Assembly: GCA_016219375.1 (NCBI GenBank)
Contig: JACRNC010000016.1
Location: 124,001-188,000, forward strand
Source: Burkholderiales bacterium
Lineage (GTDB): Bacteria > Pseudomonadota > Gammaproteobacteria > Burkholderiales > Burkholderiaceae_C
Length of the DNA: 64,000 nucleotides
Direction: 5' to 3'
Of this stretch, positions 8,449-18,013 are shown one piece after another (positions within the stretch are counted from its first letter, which is position 1; every line of letters begins with the position of its first letter). The notes beneath the pieces are model-generated. The model saw only the letters and a program-made list of their open reading frames with translations, was not told where the DNA came from and made no database searches. The position numbers and the translations under genes were made by a program.

Positions 8449-9906
8449 ATGAACCCGACCGACGCGATGAACCCGATCGAACCGCCCCACGCCAGCCCGC
8501 CCGGCCCGCGCAGCACCGATGCGGCTCCGATGGAGAACCTGACCTTCGACGAGCTGCACATCGGCCGCAGCGCGCAGATGTCGCGCACGCTGACGCTGGC
8601 CGACATCCAGGCCTTTGCCGCCGTGTCGGGCGACTTCAATCCGGCGCATCTGGATGAGGCCTATGCGCGTGCCAGCGCCTTCCACGGCCTGATCGCGCAT
8701 GGCATGTGGGAGGGCGCGCTGGTGTCGAGCGTGCTGGGCACGGTGTTCCCCGGCCCGGGCACGATCTACCTGGACCAGAGCCTGCACTTCAGCCGGCCGG
8801 TGCGGGTGGGCGACACGCTGACCATCCGCCTGACGGTGACCGAGCGCGACGAGGAGAAGAAGCGCGTCACGCTGGACTGCACCGCGACCAACCAGCGCGG
8901 CGAGGTGACGCTGACCGGCAGCGCGCGCGTGCTGGCGCCGACGCAGAAGATCGTGCGTCCGCGCCCGAACCTGCCGCGGCTGACCCTGGTGGACCCGCAG
9001 GCGCGGCTGGCCGCGTGGATGGACGGCCTGGCCCAGGGCAGTGCGCCGCTTCGTTGCGCGGTGGTGCACGCGGTGGACGCGCCGTCGCTGCAGGGGGCGG
9101 CGCTGGCGGCGCAGCGGGGGCTGATCGAGCCGGTGTTCATCGGCCCGCGCGAGCGCATGGAGGCCGCGGCCCGCGAGGCGGATGTGGACCTGTCGCCCTG
9201 GGCCGTCGAGGACGTGCCCCACAGCCATGCCGCCGCTGCGCGAGCCGCGCAGGCCGCTGCCGCGCAGGAGGTGCGCCTGCTGATGAAGGGCAGCCTGCAC
9301 ACCGATGAGCTGATGCATGCGGTGCTGGCCGAGCCCGTGCTGCGCACCGGCCGGCGCATGTCGCATGTGTTCCGCTTCGACATCCCCACCTATGCCAAGC
9401 CGCTGCTGGTGACCGATGCGGCCATCCATGTGCAGCCCACGCTGGACGACAAGGTGGACATCGTTGCCAATGCCGTCACCGTGGCCCAGGTGCTGGGTGT
9501 GGAACGGCCGAAGGTGGCCATCCTGGCGGCCGTGGAGACGGTAGCCGCCCACATGCCGTCCACCCTGGATGCGGCGGCGCTGTGCAAGATGGCCGACCGC
9601 GGCCAGATCCGCGGCGCGCTGCTGGACGGGCCGCTGGCCTTCGACAACGCGGTGTCGCCCGAGGCGGTGCGCATCAAGGGCATCGCCTCGCCGGTGGCCG
9701 GCGATGCCGATGTGCTGCTGGTGCCCGACCTGGAGGCCGGCAACATGCTGGCCAAGCAGCTGGAGTACTTCGCCGGTGCGGCGGGCTGCGGCGTGGTGGT
9801 GGGCGCGCGCGTGCCGATCGCGCTGACCAGTCGGGCCGACAGCGCCACCACGCGGGCGGCGTCGGCGGCGCTGGCGGTGCTGCTGGCCAGGGCGCGGGTG
9901 GCTTGA
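8449..9906 (+). CDS. Bifunctional MaoC-type enoyl-CoA hydratase / phosphate acetyltransferase
   Basis: The N-terminal third is a hot-dog MaoC hydratase domain: FAAVSGDFNPAHLDEAYA carries the catalytic Asp and His, followed by HGMWEGALVSSVLG and DTLTIRLTVTERDEEKKRVT. The rest is a phosphotransacetylase domain (GLIEPVFIGPRERMEAAARE, LLMKGSLHTDELMHAVL, FDNAVSPEAVRIKGI, GNMLAKQLEYFAGA). Such fusions convert acyl-CoA to acyl-phosphate and hydrate enoyl-CoA, and normally sit beside an acetate/propionate kinase, fabI and a PHA synthase. Here fabI is immediately upstream and a PHA synthase lies 4 kb downstream, but no acetate kinase is present. The start is uncertain: MENLTFDELHIG at 8530 matches relatives better than ATG 8449, and neither has a clear ribosome site. 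Confidence 0.85.
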   Translation: MNPTDAMNPIEPPHASPPGPRSTDAAPMENLTFDELHIGRSAQMSRTLTLADIQAFAAVSGDFNPAHLDEAYARASAFHGLIAHGMWEGALVSSVLGTVFPGPGTIYLDQSLHFSRPVRVGDTLTIRLTVTERDEEKKRVTLDCTATNQRGEVTLTGSARVLAPTQKIVRPRPNLPRLTLVDPQARLAAWMDGLAQGSAPLRCAVVHAVDAPSLQGAALAAQRGLIEPVFIGPRERMEAAAREADVDLSPWAVEDVPHSHAAAARAAQAAAAQEVRLLMKGSLHTDELMHAVLAEPVLRTGRRMSHVFRFDIPTYAKPLLVTDAAIHVQPTLDDKVDIVANAVTVAQVLGVERPKVAILAAVETVAAHMPSTLDAAALCKMADRGQIRGALLDGPLAFDNAVSPEAVRIKGIASPVAGDADVLLVPDLEAGNMLAKQLEYFAGAAGCGVVVGARVPIALTSRADSATTRAASAALAVLLARARVA

Positions 9907-9957
9907 TCGGTGGCGAGGCCCGGGCGCGGCGTCGTCCGTCCGGGCATCGTGCCCGGT

Positions 9958-11586
9958 TCAGGCGCCTGGCAAGTCCCTGAGCGCCTGCAGGCGCGCCACC
10001 AGGTCGGCGGGCACCTCGGTCTCGGTGCGCGCGGCGCCGGCATAGATGGCGCCGGTGTTGCCGTCCAGGGTCAGCACCTCGCCTTCGGCGAAGCGGTGGT
10101 CGCCGATGCGCAGGCCGCGGCCGTCTTCCTCCAGCACCAGGGCGTCGCAGCCGACCAGGCAGACCTTGCCCAGCTGGCGCGCGACCACGGCTGCATGCGA
10201 GGTGCGCGCGCCGCGCTGTGTCAGCAGGCCGCGCGCGGCGCCCAGGGCGGCACTGTCGCTGGTCTCGGCATCGCGGCGCACGAGGATCACGTCCGCCCCG
10301 GCGGCATGGCGCTGCGCGGCGCGCTCGCCGTCCAGGGCGATCTCGCCGATGGCCACGCCGGTGGAGGCGCTGGCCGCCCGGGCGATGGGCTGCAGGGCCT
10401 GGCCGTCTGCGCCGACGACGCGCGTGCAGGCCAGCTGCCCGGCGCCCAGGCCGGCGGTGCGGCGCCGGGCCTCGGCGAGGTCGATGCGGCCTTCGTCCAG
10501 CAGGTCCAGCGCGATGCGGGCAGCCGCCTGGGGCATGCGCTTGCCGTTGCGCGTCTGCAGCAGGTAGAGGGTGGCGTCCTGCACGGTGAACTCGAAGTCC
10601 TGCATGTCGCCGAAGGCGGCCTCCAGCCGGTCGGTGGCCTCCTGCAGGTCGCGCCAGACGGCCGGCAGCACCTGGGCCAGCTCGTCGTGGCCGTGGGCGC
10701 TGCGCCGGCCGCTGACCACGTCCTCGCCCTGCGCGTTGAAGAGGAAGTCCACCCACAGCCGGCGCTCGCCGGTGGACGGGTCGCGGGTGAAGCCGACGCC
10801 GGCGCCCGAGGCGCCACCCGCATTGCCGAACACCATGGCCTGCACGGTGACCGCCGTGCCGATGCCCGCGTCGATGCCGTGCTGGCGGCGATAGTCCGCG
10901 GCCTTGGGCGCGTGCCAGGAGGCCAGGACCGCATCGATGGCCGAGGCCAGCTGCTCGTGCGGGTCCTGCGGGAAGGGGCGGCCGGCCTCGCGCCGGTAGG
11001 CCGCCAGGCAGCGGCGCGTGAGCTCGCGCAGCTCGGCGAAATCCAGCTCGCGTTCGTCGTGTTCGTCGCGGGTGCCGGCCAGGCCGGCCAGCTCGTGCTC
11101 GAACACCTCGGCCGGCAGGCCGGCCACCACCTCGCCATGCGTGGCCACCAGGCGGCGGTAGGCGTCCCAGACCAGACGCGGGTCACCGGTCTGGCGCAGC
11201 AGGCCCGGTGCGGTGAGGTCGCACAGGCCGATGTTGAGCAGGGTCTCCATCATCCCGGGCATGGACACCGGCGCGCCGGAGCGCACCGACAGCAGCAGGG
11301 GCTGCCGCGCATCGCCCAGGCGCTGGCCGCAGGTCTGCTGCAGGGCCTGCAGGCCCGGCCGCCACACCGACTCCGCCAGCGCCGTGCGCGCCGCCGCGGC
11401 GGTGGCGCAGTAGCGGGTGCCGATGACGAAGGCCGGTGGCACGCGCAGGCCCAGGCGGGCCATGCGCAGCAGGTTGTGCGCCTTCACGCCCATGCTGCGG
11501 GCATCGGCCGGCGTGCCGGCGTCCGGCTCGGCGCCGCAGCCGATGAGGAAGAGGTCCTGCGGCCAAGTCGGGGCGTCGCGTTTCAT
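9958..11586 (-). CDS. PPDK-like ATP-grasp/phosphohistidine protein lacking the PEP domain
   Basis: The 542-residue protein corresponds to the N-terminal two thirds of pyruvate phosphate dikinase. The ATP-grasp region includes GVKAHNLLRMARLGLRVPPA, SVRSGAPVSMPGMMETLLN and GFTRDPSTGERRL. The swivelling phosphohistidine domain follows, with GARTSHAAVVAR (His464 the expected phosphocarrier). Full-length PPDK is about 880 residues and ends in a TIM-barrel that binds PEP; that domain is absent, so the phosphoryl group must go to another partner, or the protein acts with a separate subunit. Its ATG overlaps the stop of the PhoU-like gene by 4 bases, a sign of translational coupling and shared function. 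The true reaction is unknown. Confidence 0.8.
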   Translation of the reverse strand: MKRDAPTWPQDLFLIGCGAEPDAGTPADARSMGVKAHNLLRMARLGLRVPPAFVIGTRYCATAAAARTALAESVWRPGLQALQQTCGQRLGDARQPLLLSVRSGAPVSMPGMMETLLNIGLCDLTAPGLLRQTGDPRLVWDAYRRLVATHGEVVAGLPAEVFEHELAGLAGTRDEHDERELDFAELRELTRRCLAAYRREAGRPFPQDPHEQLASAIDAVLASWHAPKAADYRRQHGIDAGIGTAVTVQAMVFGNAGGASGAGVGFTRDPSTGERRLWVDFLFNAQGEDVVSGRRSAHGHDELAQVLPAVWRDLQEATDRLEAAFGDMQDFEFTVQDATLYLLQTRNGKRMPQAAARIALDLLDEGRIDLAEARRRTAGLGAGQLACTRVVGADGQALQPIARAASASTGVAIGEIALDGERAAQRHAAGADVILVRRDAETSDSAALGAARGLLTQRGARTSHAAVVARQLGKVCLVGCDALVLEEDGRGLRIGDHRFAEGEVLTLDGNTGAIYAGAARTETEVPADLVARLQALRDLPGA

Positions 11587-13619
11587 GCGACGGCTCCGAC
11601 GCGGTCGAAGGCCAGATCGCGCAGGGCGTAGGCGGCGGACAGCAGGTGGTCGGACGCCCCTTCCAGCGCCTGGGCCAGGTCGTTGGCCAGCATGAGCGCG
11701 GCGGGCTGCTGCACCCGGTGCAGCAGGGTGCGACGGGCCGAGCGCAGCAGCTCGTCGCAGCGGCGCTCGGCGCGCACCACGTTCCAGGTGGCGGCGACGA
11801 AGGCATCGCTGTCCACGCCGCCGGTCACCAGGGTGGCCGGGGGCGGGAAGGTGCTGCCGGCATCTCCGCCGGGGCCGTCCTCGCTCGCCGCGCCCAGGTT
11901 ACGGGCCACCTCGACGGCCTTGATGTGCACCTGCGTGGCGCTCAGCACGGTGGCCGCCAGGTCGTGCAGCACCTGGCGCACGTCGGCATGCCAGCCCTGG
12001 GCATGGTCGTCGGCGATCAGGCTCAGCAGGTGGGCGGCTTCTTCCAGCGCGTCGGCCACGTCGTCGGCCTGCTCCAGCAGGCGCACCACCGGGCGCCAGC
12101 GGGGCAGGCGCTCGGCGCGGTCGCGGGCCTGCATGACCAGGTGGTCGGCGCGGCGCTCCCAGGCCTTGGCCCGGGCGGCCAGGTCATCGGCGGCATGGCG
12201 GGAGCCCTGCACGCCGTGGGCCAGCCCGTCGCGCACCGACTGGGCCAGCGCGTGGCAGTAGGCGGCATGCTCGGCCAGCAGGTCGAAGGCATCCATGCGC
12301 CGCTGCATCTGCCGCGCCAGCAGCAGCCGGGTCTGGTCGGCGATGGCGGCCACCGGCTGGCCGGCACGCAAGGCTGCGCTGGCCAGCACCAGAACCTCCA
12401 CCAGGAAGCCGCGGGCCACGGTGGCGCCCAGCACGTCGTCCAGCCGGTCGCCGATGCGGAAGGCGCCTTCGCCCAGGGATTGCATGGCGCCGTAGATCAG
12501 CTGCTCGCCGCCGGCCTTCAGCCAGGCCATGTGGCCGGCATGCCTGTGGGCGGCCTCGTGCAGCACGGAGATGGCGCCGTCCTTGTCGACGAAGGGCAGC
12601 AGGCGCTTGCGGGCGCGGTTCCAGTCGATGAGGAAGACGATGCGCTCACCGATGCCCTCCAGCGTGGTCAGCAGGGCGGCTTCGTCGGCCGGCTCGAAAC
12701 GCGCGGTGCCGACGAAGTAGGCCTCGCCGTGGTTCAGGCCAGGCGAGACATGCGGCTCCACCACCGACCACTGGGCACCCAGCTCGGACAGGCCGTTCTG
12801 GAAGAAGCCGAAGCGGCTGCGGTGCAGGTCGGAATACGTCAGCTCGATGGCCAGACCCTCTATCTGGATGACCAGCACATGGGCGTCGTTGGTGCCGATG
12901 TCGTTCTGCAGCAGCAGGCGCTGGCCGTCGTGCGTGGCGGCGGTGTCCAGGCCGGGGTGGTCGAACTTCAGCGGCGCGGTGCGCTGCAGGCCTCGCATGA
13001 AGGCCTCCACCCGCGGCCGGTCGGCCGGCTCCAGCCCCCACGCATGGGCGCCGGCCACCGTCTCGCTGGACAGGCCGGCGGACACCTGGTTGAGCGCCTT
13101 GTGCAGGTCCATGACCAGCAGGTGCAGGCTGCCGCCGCGGTGACGGTCGCCGTGGGCCAGCTCGGCCATCTCGGTTGCGCTCAGCCGCTCGCCGCCGGGC
13201 GATTGGGCGGCCTGGCTGCGTGCCTGCAGCCGGTCGGCCCAGTCCTTCACCCGCTGCGGCAGGTCGGTGCCCGCGGCGGGAGGCGCGGCGAGCACCGGGC
13301 GCGCCATGACGGCCAGGTCCTCCGCCAGCCGCTGCAGCAGCCGGGCCAGCTCGGGGATGCAGACCGAGTCGCCGGCCCGCGTGGCAGAGGCCGGCAGGTC
13401 GTGCAGCCAGTCGTCCTGCACGCCGGCTGCGGCCATCTCGCGGGCCAGGTCCAGCGCCGCGCGCTCCGGATGGTCGGCATGGGCGGCGGCGGCCTGCAGC
13501 AGCGACAGGTAGAGCTTGAGCCGATCGTTGGCCGCCAGCGCGGCCCGTAGCCAGGCGGGCAGGGACAGCGTGCTGCTGCCCAGCGTGGCCACGGCCTGCG
13601 CCTTGCGCATGGGTTGCAT
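11583..13619 (-). CDS. PhoU-like (DUF47-type C-terminus) partner of the PPDK-like protein
   Basis: The protein is about 678 residues, starting at MQPMRK (13619), where GGGAGG precedes the ATG by 5 bases; a longer open frame reaches 13700. The N-terminal 200 residues are helical and unassigned. A central part contains LLLQNDIGTNDAHVLVIQIE and WSVVEPHVSPGLNHGEAYFV. The C-terminal 300 residues are long amphipathic helices (ADDLAARAKAWERRADHLVM, LLEQADDVADALEEAAHLLS) with the repeating E-x-x-AD-xx pattern of PhoU/DUF47 metal-binding bundles. The 4-base overlap with the PPDK-like gene makes a two-gene operon, so the two proteins probably work together. I do not know a described function for this pair. 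Confidence 0.7.
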   Translation of the reverse strand: MQPMRKAQAVATLGSSTLSLPAWLRAALAANDRLKLYLSLLQAAAAHADHPERAALDLAREMAAAGVQDDWLHDLPASATRAGDSVCIPELARLLQRLAEDLAVMARPVLAAPPAAGTDLPQRVKDWADRLQARSQAAQSPGGERLSATEMAELAHGDRHRGGSLHLLVMDLHKALNQVSAGLSSETVAGAHAWGLEPADRPRVEAFMRGLQRTAPLKFDHPGLDTAATHDGQRLLLQNDIGTNDAHVLVIQIEGLAIELTYSDLHRSRFGFFQNGLSELGAQWSVVEPHVSPGLNHGEAYFVGTARFEPADEAALLTTLEGIGERIVFLIDWNRARKRLLPFVDKDGAISVLHEAAHRHAGHMAWLKAGGEQLIYGAMQSLGEGAFRIGDRLDDVLGATVARGFLVEVLVLASAALRAGQPVAAIADQTRLLLARQMQRRMDAFDLLAEHAAYCHALAQSVRDGLAHGVQGSRHAADDLAARAKAWERRADHLVMQARDRAERLPRWRPVVRLLEQADDVADALEEAAHLLSLIADDHAQGWHADVRQVLHDLAATVLSATQVHIKAVEVARNLGAASEDGPGGDAGSTFPPPATLVTGGVDSDAFVAATWNVVRAERRCDELLRSARRTLLHRVQQPAALMLANDLAQALEGASDHLLSAAYALRDLAFDRVGAVA

Positions 13620-13839
13620 GGATCCTCCCTGGTCTTGGATGCAGGCGACTTGGGGACATCGCCTGCGACCCAGTGTGGAAAGCGCCTGAGGCAGTTTCAT
13701 GACACGCCACCCGCACCGGGGGCGTGGGGCACGCAGGCTTGATGCAGCGCAAGCGCCGCCCGCACTGCCATGAAGCCGTCATGCGGCCGGCTTATCACCG
13801 GCGGATCGCCATCGACTCCCCCCCCGACAGGAGCCCTGC

Positions 13840-15784
13840 ATGACCACCATGCCCCCCGCCACGGCCGGCACCGCCGATGACGCTGCCGCCGCGCAGGCCC
13901 GCGAACGGGCGCTGCGGCTGGACCGCACCCTGCGCGCCGAGGGCGCCCGCTGGCAGGGCGGCCTGTCCCCGGTGGCCCTGGGCCTGGCGATGACCGACTG
14001 GTTGCTCAATCTGGGCACCTCGCCCGCGCTGTCGTGCTGGCTGGCCACCCGCGCGCACGATCACGGGCTGCGCGCCTGGGGACGGCTGGTGCAGGAGCTG
14101 ACGGGGCGCCACACCACCGCGGCCGGCGCCGCTTCTCCCGGCTCGCAGGCGGCACAGGTGACCCGTGATCCGGCTGCCTGGCCCGTGCCCACCTGGCCCT
14201 ATGCCGCCTGGGCGCATGCGCATCTGGCCTGGGCCGACTGGCTGCGCGAGGCGACCGAGGTGCCCGGCATGGCGCCGCACCACGGCCGCATGGTCGGCTT
14301 CTATGGCCAGCAGTGGGCCGACATGCTGGCGCCGGCCAATTCGCTGCTGAACCCGGCCGTGGTGCAGGCCTGCGTCGACAGCCGCGGCGACAACCTGCTG
14401 CGCGGCTGGTCTCACCTGCTGCAGGACTGGCGCCAGCGCCAGGCCGCTGGCCTGTCCATGCCTGACTCATCCCGCCTGGCGCGCACGCCGACCACCGCGC
14501 TCACCACTGTGCCGGCCGCCCGTCCGGGCAACGGCGCCGCCGCCGGGCGCCAGGGCCCGGTGCCAGAGCCGGCGGCGTCGCACCGACCCGGTGTGGACCT
14601 GGCCATCACGCCCGGCTCGGTGGTCTATCGCAATGCGCTGATCGAGCTGATCCAGTACGCGCCCATGACGGCCCAGGTGCAGGCCGAGCCGGTCTTCATC
14701 GTGCCGTCCTGGATCATGAAGTACTACATCCTGGACCTGTCGCCGCACAACTCGCTGGTGCGCCTTCTCGTCTCCTGCGGGCACACGGTGTTCATCGTGT
14801 CCTGGCGCAACCCCGATGCCGCTGATGCCGGCCTGGGCATGGCCGACTACCTGCAGCTGGGCTTGTTCGATGCGCTGGCCGCCATCGGCCGGCTGGTGCC
14901 GGGGCAGGGCGTGCAGGCGGTGGGCTACTGCCTGGGCGGCACGCTGATGGCCATTGCCGCGGCGGCGCTGGCGCGGCCGGGGGTGTTGGACGTTGCATCC
15001 GGGGGTGCGGCCGAGCCGGCTGCGGCGCCGCTGCCCCCGCTGCGCAGCCTGACGCTGCTGGCCGCGCAGGTGGACTTCACCGAGCCGGGCGAGATCGGCG
15101 TGCTGATCGACGAGGCGCAGGTGGAGTGGCTGCAGGACCAGATGGACCGGCAGGGCTACCTCAGCGGGCGGCAGATGGCCGGCGCCTTCCAGTTCCTGCA
15201 TGCGCGCGAGCTGGTGTGGTCCCGCGCCGCGCGCGAGTACCTGCTGGGCGAGCGCGAGCATGCGAGCGACCTGATGGCCTGGAATGCCGATCTCACCCGC
15301 ATGCCGGCTGCCATGCATGGCCAGTACCTGCGCCAGCTGTTCCTGCGCAACGACCTGGCTGAAGGCCGCTACTGCGTGGACGGGCGGCCCGTGTCGCTGC
15401 GCGACCTGCGGCTGCCGCTGTTCGTGGTGGGCACCGAGCGCGACCACGTCTGCCCCTTGGCGCTCGGTCTACAAGATCCACCGGCTGGTGGAGGCGCCGG
15501 TGACCTTCCTGCTGGTCAGCGGCGGGCACAACGCCGGCATCGTCAGCGAGCCCGGCCATCCTCACCGCCAGTATCTGGAGCGCACCACCGCGCCAGGCGC
15601 GGGAGGCCTGCCGGCGCAGGACTGGGCGCGCGCGGCGCAGCAGCATGAGGGTTCGTGGTGGCCGCGCTGGCACGCCTGGCTGGTGGAGCAATCAGGCGGC
15701 GTCGTGCCGGCCCGGCGCATCGATGCGGCCGCCGCCATCGAGTCGGCGCCCGGCGGTTATGTGAAGGTTCGCTACGAAGACTGA
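13840..15784 (+). pseudogene. phaC: Polyhydroxyalkanoate synthase, frameshift near the 3' end
   Basis: A PHA/PHB synthase-family protein: the alpha/beta hydrolase core follows an N-terminal PhaC domain with FVPSWIMKYYILDLSPHNSL, AVGYCLGGTLMAIAAAAL (the lipase-like box with catalytic Cys) and DFTEPGEIGVLIDEAQV. The first frame stays open to 15648, but its sense ends at LPLFVVGTERDHVCP. The correct continuation (RSVYKIHRLVEAPVTFLLVS, SGGHNAGIVSEPG, WWPRWHAWL) is in another frame ending at 15784. One extra T in CCCCTTGG at 15451-15460 explains the shift, because CCCTGG would read through. The catalytic His is in SGGHNAGI, after the break, so the protein as written would be inactive. The start has AGGAG upstream. 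Confidence 0.85.
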
Positions 15785-15917
15785 GCCGGGACAGGGCAGG
15801 CCGGCCCGGGCGCGCCGTGGGCACACCCCTTGCCCCTGAGGGTCTCAACCGGTGACGGCGTCCCATGCGGATGCCGCCGAACCAGCCCTGACCGGGGCGC
15901 TTCACCAGGAGACCCGC

Positions 15918-16346
15918 ATGAACCCGATCCACCAAACCGGAAGCCAGTCCGCCGCCGACATGGGCGGCGCCCGCATAGCCGTGAACTACAGCGGCCCCGG
16001 CCCGCGCCTGATGACGGCCAGCACGCTGGAAGGCGACAAGGTCGTCAACCGCCAGAACGAGACCCTGGGCACGCTGAGCGAAATCATGCTGGACGTGCCG
16101 CGCGGCCGCATCGCCTACGCGGTGATGAGCAGCGGCGGCTTCCTGGGACTGGGCGACAAGCTGTTTGCCATCCCCTGGAGCGCGCTGACCCTGGACACCG
16201 ACCGCAAGTGCTTCGTGCTGGATGCCGACAAGACGCGCTTCAAGGACGCGCCGGGCTTCGACAAGGACCATTGGCCGGAAGAGGCGGACACCTCTTTCAT
16301 CGACTCGGTGCACCAGTACTACGGCGCGCGGCCGTACTGGGAGTGA
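15918..16346 (+). CDS. PRC-barrel domain protein
   Basis: A 142-residue soluble protein with one PRC-barrel: MTASTLEGDKVVNRQNETLG, LDVPRGRIAYAVMSSGGFLG, LGDKLFAIPWSALTLD, then an acidic tail ending HQYYGARPYWE. PRC-barrel proteins of this size are common stress- or sporulation-associated accessory proteins; the molecular role is unknown. ATG 15918 is preceded by AGGAG and preferred over the upstream start at 15852. The next gene starts 5 bases after its stop, so they are probably co-transcribed. Confidence 0.85.
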   Translation: MNPIHQTGSQSAADMGGARIAVNYSGPGPRLMTASTLEGDKVVNRQNETLGTLSEIMLDVPRGRIAYAVMSSGGFLGLGDKLFAIPWSALTLDTDRKCFVLDADKTRFKDAPGFDKDHWPEEADTSFIDSVHQYYGARPYWE

Positions 16347-16350
16347 CGGC

Positions 16351-16824
16351 ATGGCCATCTCACCGATCAACCCCGAGGCCCTGCGACCCGGCACGCTGCA
16401 CCGCACCGGATCGCTGGGGCCCAGCGACACGTCCGACAGCGGCAGTGATCTGCAGGGCGTGGAGGGCTTCGACCCGTCGCTGGGCGAGGACAGCGGGGCC
16501 GACTCCACCGGCACCGGCGAGCGCGCCTGGGCCGACGCCACGCAGGATCCGGTGGCGCTGGACATCACGCCCGACCATGTGGTGAGCCATCCGGACCAGG
16601 CGATCGAATCCGACGATCTGGGCGATGCCGACGCCGACCCGGGCGAGGGCGAGCCGCGCCCGGTGGACCTGGTGCGCACGGCGGCCGACCTGCAGGAGGG
16701 CCGATTCCCAGGCGAGGCGCCGCAGGAAGAGGCCGCGGGCGACGAGCCCGCGCCTGGCGACAACCCCCCGCCGCGCGCAGGCCGCCAGGCCGACCCGGCC
16801 GTGCGACCGCATGGCCCGCGCTGA
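16351..16824 (+). CDS. Acidic low-complexity protein of unknown function
   Basis: A 157-residue protein very rich in Asp, Glu, Gly and Pro, with no predicted membrane segment and a Pro/Arg-rich end ([20 protein letters not shown]). It is probably mostly disordered. It starts 5 bases after the PRC-barrel gene and its end overlaps the likely start of hldA by 14 bases, so all three look like one transcript. I do not recognise a family. Confidence 0.6.
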   Translation: MAISPINPEALRPGTLHRTGSLGPSDTSDSGSDLQGVEGFDPSLGEDSGADSTGTGERAWADATQDPVALDITPDHVVSHPDQAIESDDLGDADADPGEGEPRPVDLVRTAADLQEGRFPGEAPQEEAAGDEPAPGDNPPPRAGRQADPAVRPHGPR

Positions 16825-18013
16825 GCGCCGCGCTCAGGCAGGCAGCCCGGCGGGCAAGCGGCCGGCGCGGCCGGCTGCCCGGGCGTCGGGTGCGTCAGGC
16901 GTGTCAGGCCCATCGGGCAACCTGACCCCGCCCCCGCTGGAGCTGCCGCAGACCCCGCCCGGCCCGGTGCGCGATGCCCGCTCGCATCTGGTGGCCGCGC
17001 ATGGTCGGCCCGCAGCCGGCCCGCGCGTGCTGGTGGTGGGCGACGCCATGCTCGACCACTACTGGAGCGGCGCGGTGGAGCGCATCTCGCCCGAGGCGCC
17101 GGTGCCGGTGCTGAAGATCGAGGGCCAGCGCTCGGTGCCCGGCGGTGCGGCCAACGTGGCGCTCAACCTCGCCGCCCTGGGCAGCCAGGTGACGCTGCTG
17201 ACCCTGGTGGGCCGCGACGAGGCCGCGCTGCAGCTGGAGTCCATGCTGGAGGCGCAGGGCGTCTTCATGGAGCGGGTGGCCGACGCGGCCTACAGCACCA
17301 CGCAGAAGATCCGCTGCGTGGCGCGCCGCCAGCAGCTGCTGCGCGCCGATATCGAAACGCGCCCCGCCGCCGGCATGCTGGAGACGCTGGCGCGCCGCTA
17401 TGCCGCACTGCTGCGCGGGCACGACCTGGTGGTGCTGTCCGACTATGCCAAGGGCGCGCTCGCCCAGTGCCAGCCGCTGGTGCGCGCCGCGCGCGAGCAC
17501 GGCATCCCCGTGCTGGTGGACCCCAAGGGCAAGGCCTGGGAGCGCTACTGCGGCGCCACGCTGGTCAAGCCCAACCTGGCCGAGTTCCGCGGCTGTGCGG
17601 GCGACTTCGATGACCCGGCGCAGTTCCGCCGCCTGGGGCAGGCGCTGCGGCGGCGGCTGCAGCTGGACTACCTGCTGGTCACGCGCGGCGAGGACGGCAT
17701 GTGCCTCTTCGGCTCCGCCGCCGCCGAGGGCGCCCGCGCGGTGATCGAGCAGCCGGCGCAGGTGCGCGAGGTCTACGACGTCAGCGGCGCAGGCGACACG
17801 GTGCTGGCCACGCTGGCGCACTTCATGGCCCAGGGCCGGCCGGTGGATGAGGCCATGCGCTGGGCCAACACGGCAGCCGGCATCGTCGTCGGCAAGTTCG
17901 GCACGGCAGCCGTGACGCTGGACGAGCTGCAGGCGGCGATGGCGCAGCAGGCGGCTACGCCCCCAGAACATCTCTCCCAACCCCGCACCCGCCATGCTGA
18001 TCAACCCCTCTGA
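16811..18013 (+). CDS. hldA: D-glycero-beta-D-manno-heptose-7-phosphate kinase (PfkB family)
   Basis: A PfkB-fold sugar kinase that phosphorylates C1 of D,D-heptose-7-phosphate, step two of ADP-heptose synthesis in the cytoplasm. Seen in order: [40 protein letters not shown] (substrate loop), [22 protein letters not shown] and the catalytic [17 protein letters not shown]. It lacks the nucleotidyltransferase domain of fused HldE; that activity is encoded separately at 61011-61499. The first 60 or so residues are Ala/Pro/Arg-rich and unlike the family, so the true start may lie later than ATG 16811 (no clear ribosome site either way). The gene overlaps the gmhA start at 17994 by 20 bases, suggesting coupling. 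Confidence 0.85.
   Translation: MARAERRAQAGSPAGKRPARPAARASGASGVSGPSGNLTPPPLELPQTPPGPVRDARSHLVAAHGRPAAGPRVLVVGDAMLDHYWSGAVERISPEAPVPVLKIEGQRSVPGGAANVALNLAALGSQVTLLTLVGRDEAALQLESMLEAQGVFMERVADAAYSTTQKIRCVARRQQLLRADIETRPAAGMLETLARRYAALLRGHDLVVLSDYAKGALAQCQPLVRAAREHGIPVLVDPKGKAWERYCGATLVKPNLAEFRGCAGDFDDPAQFRRLGQALRRRLQLDYLLVTRGEDGMCLFGSAAAEGARAVIEQPAQVREVYDVSGAGDTVLATLAHFMAQGRPVDEAMRWANTAAGIVVGKFGTAAVTLDELQAAMAQQAATPPEHLSQPRTRHADQPL

Noticed and set aside
11646-13550. A 634-codon plus-strand frame opposite the PhoU-like gene
   Set aside because: Low-complexity Gly/Gln/His/Ala composition typical of an antisense shadow; the minus-strand gene has a ribosome site and a coupled partner.
15844-15853. 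TCAACCGGTGACG in host DNA as a copy of the phage late element
   Set aside because: It shares only CAACCGGT, lacks the second half of the dyad and the ACACT box, and is outside the prophage.
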